Shown here piece by piece: positions 6,526 to 7,472 of a stretch of DNA of 7,472 nucleotides. How positions within the stretch are numbered: the first letter of the stretch is position 1; every line of letters begins with the position of its first letter. The position numbers were made by a program, and so were the translations under genes. The notes beneath the pieces were generated by a model, which did not search any database, was not told the DNA's origin, and saw only the letters and a program-made list of their open reading frames with translations. The DNA comes from an uncultured Ruminococcus sp. (GTDB lineage Bacteria > Bacillota > Clostridia > Oscillospirales > Ruminococcaceae): assembly GCA_946612185.1 (NCBI GenBank), contig CAMOEP010000104.1, forward strand, positions 1 to 7,472, written 5' to 3'.

Positions 6526-6969
6526 ATGAGCCGTTCATTTATAGTTAATACAAAACAAGACGTAAATTTAACATTAACATCCTTTATGGGATGTTTGCAA
6601 AACCTTAGCTTATTTGATATTACCAAATTGAAAATATGGTATGATGGCGATGCTATAGATTTAGACTCTATAGAAAAATTATCTTTATCTATAGACAAAG
6701 TACATATCTGTTTTATGATAGAAGATTCCTATATTCACATAACATATCATGATGATTCTTCCGAAAAGTGGTGGTGTATTGAAAGCAGAGCTTTAGACGG
6801 CATAGGAAGAAGCCTGTTTGTTGCCGCAGCAAGCATAATTGCAGATTTATCAAGTGGATTGGCTGATTCTGCAGACGGTGCATGGCACAATCCCGATAAA
6901 AAGTATCATGGTATAGAATTGTGGAAAGAATATTTGAATATTGAATTGCTAAATTCTGATTTAGCTTAG
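6526..6969 (+). CDS. Hypothetical 147-residue cytoplasmic protein (possibly orphan immunity-like)
   Basis: I do not recognise the family. The frame is supported by a consensus promoter and a strong ribosome binding site. No signal peptide or membrane segment is evident, so it is probably a soluble cytoplasmic protein. The N-terminal half is Asp/Ile-rich beta-type sequence (LKIWYDGDAIDLDSIEKL, HICFMIEDSYIHITYHD). A KWW motif lies near residue 84. The C-terminal part (about 94-141) is an Ala-rich helix followed by ADSADGAWHNPDKKYHGIE and LWKEYL. The combination of an S-x-DGAW turn with a closing acidic/aromatic helix recalls small immunity proteins of polymorphic toxin systems, but that is a weak pattern impression; no toxin gene is adjacent. 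Base composition is about 33% GC, well below the flanking genes, suggesting transfer. It is the only gene in the inverted-repeat-bounded unit. Confidence 0.8.
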   Translation: MSRSFIVNTKQDVNLTLTSFMGCLQNLSLFDITKLKIWYDGDAIDLDSIEKLSLSIDKVHICFMIEDSYIHITYHDDSSEKWWCIESRALDGIGRSLFVAAASIIADLSSGLADSADGAWHNPDKKYHGIELWKEYLNIELLNSDLA

Positions 6970-6988
6970 CAACATAAATATGCACAAT

Positions 6989-7018
6989 GCCCCTGAGTGC
7001 TTTGTAACACTCAGGGGC
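6989..7018. terminator. Perfect hairpin between the convergent genes, possible weak or bidirectional terminator
   Basis: Eleven-pair perfect stem gcccctgagtg (6989-6999) with cactcaggggc (7008-7018), loop of 8 bases. It lies 20 bases after the small gene's stop. On the + strand it is followed by aaaaattct rather than a T-run, and on the - strand by attgtgc, so it is not a classical intrinsic terminator either way. It could still stop or stabilise the ends of both convergent transcripts. Confidence 0.55.
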
Positions 7019-7063
7019 AAAAATTCTATATAGGTATCTGTATTAAGTATCAGGGTGATTTTT
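7019..7063 (-). repeat. Right inverted repeat of the cassette
   Basis: Reverse complement of 6364-6408 at 39 of 45 positions; the outer 17 bases (7047-7063) match perfectly. It abuts the hairpin at 6989-7018, as the left repeat nearly abuts its own hairpin. Confidence 0.85.
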
Positions 7064-7108
7064 ATTATAGAAGTTTCAGGAATTTGAGATTACTTCCCGG
7101 AGCCAATA

Positions 7109-7472
7109 TCAGGAGATATGCCAGATATTTTCAGCGTAGTCAGCGATAGTGCGGTCGGAGCTGAACTTTCCGGCGTTGCACATATTGAGCCACTGTTTTC
7201 TTGCAAATGCTCTCCTGTCGGAAGCGTAGTCGTTCAGGCAGCGAAGCTTTGTGTCCACATAGCTTCTCAGGTCGCCCAGGAGGTAGTAGTTATCGGGAGT
7301 GTGCCAGCTTGCACCGTCCAGGAGGGAGGTGTACAGTTCACGGAAGTCACCGCTGCCACCGTCGGAAACGCTGCCGTCGATGAGTGAGGATACCACTTTC
7401 TTTATCATCTTATCCTGAGCGAAAACCTTGCGGCTGTCATATTCGGGAACGATCTTCTCCAGATCCTCCACA
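7109..7472 (-). CDS. glgP: Glycogen/starch phosphorylase, C-terminal fragment (start lies beyond the right edge)
   Basis: Cytoplasmic PLP-dependent enzyme (GT35) that releases glucose-1-phosphate from the ends of glycogen or maltodextrin chains. Only the last 121 residues are inside the window; the family is usually about 800 residues, and the PLP-lysine region lies outside. The fragment matches the conserved C-terminal end: D-x-Y-x-L-x-D-x-RSYVD, then a W-x-x-M-C-N-AGKFSSDRTI-x-x-YA-x-x-IWHI block ending at the stop (7109-7111). The codon at the window edge (GTG on this strand) is an internal Val, not a start. It is convergent with the upstream genes and unrelated to the dockerin pair. In this kind of organism it would mobilise stored glycogen. 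Family assignment is secure; the distinction between glycogen and maltodextrin preference cannot be made here. Confidence 0.95.
   Translation of the reverse strand, partial: VEDLEKIVPEYDSRKVFAQDKMIKKVVSSLIDGSVSDGGSGDFRELYTSLLDGASWHTPDNYYLLGDLRSYVDTKLRCLNDYASDRRAFARKQWLNMCNAGKFSSDRTIADYAENIWHIS

Larger units (their letters stand above)
6364..7063. mobile_element. Putative 700-bp inverted-repeat-bounded single-gene cassette
   Basis: Imperfect 45-bp inverted repeats (6364-6408 and 7019-7063, 39 of 45 positions matching, with the outer 17 perfect) bound a self-contained unit: hairpin terminator, consensus promoter, strong ribosome binding site, one 147-residue gene and a closing hairpin. The gene inside is much more AT-rich than its neighbours, which fits horizontal acquisition. 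There is no transposase or recombinase inside and no clear target-site duplication, so it would be non-autonomous or an old insertion. An 11-bp direct repeat, tatagaagttt, occurs at 6397-6407 and just outside the right end at 7066-7076. An invertible segment, or paired terminator-like repeats of common origin, are alternatives. Confidence 0.5.

Noticed and set aside
6713..6985. 90-residue frame on the - strand inside the cassette, as a possible toxin partner of the small gene
   Set aside because: It is antisense to the supported gene, with no ribosome binding site or promoter visible on that strand; AT-rich DNA gives such frames by chance.

Overview
The window looks like a chromosomal stretch from a cellulosome-forming, Ruminococcus-like gut Clostridia. 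The main evidence is two neighbouring secreted proteins with type I-like dockerins (duplicated calcium loops), long threonine-rich linkers and signal peptides ending in V-Y-A-E. The genus is an inference from this style; the species cannot be read from the sequence.

Layout, left to right. (1) 1-974, +: 3' part of a pyrimidine-nucleoside phosphorylase gene (nucleoside salvage), with its start outside the window. (2) 975-1393: intergenic. It holds a 193-bp element whose two 32-bp arms are perfect inverted copies made of a 7-bp tandem repeat. The core contains three hairpins, one of them a good terminator. An AT-rich promoter region follows. (3) 1394-3385, +: secreted 663-residue protein with three related aromatic-rich modules that look carbohydrate-binding, a Thr linker and a C-terminal dockerin, then a terminator. 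(4) 3633-6347, +: secreted 904-residue protein with an N-terminal dockerin, a 19-residue (57-bp) tandem-repeat linker, five bacterial Ig-like (BIG2) domains arranged 2+2+1 between Thr linkers, and an unrecognised 112-residue C-terminal module. It has its own promoter and a terminator. (5) 6364-7063: a 700-bp unit bounded by 45-bp imperfect inverted repeats (39/45 matches). It carries a consensus promoter, a strong ribosome binding site and a 147-residue AT-rich gene of unknown function (about 33% GC; about 55% in a 60-base sample of the phosphorylase gene). (6) 7109-7472, -: 3' end of a glycogen/starch phosphorylase gene, convergent with the rest.

The two dockerin proteins are separate transcription units but probably both join, or decorate, a cohesin-bearing cellulosome at the cell surface or in the medium. 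Neither shows a catalytic domain, so a binding or structural role is the likeliest reading. The flanking phosphorylases are housekeeping sugar and nucleoside metabolism. The most unusual parts are the inverted-repeat-bounded single-gene cassette, the triplicated module of the first dockerin protein and the C-terminal module of the second.
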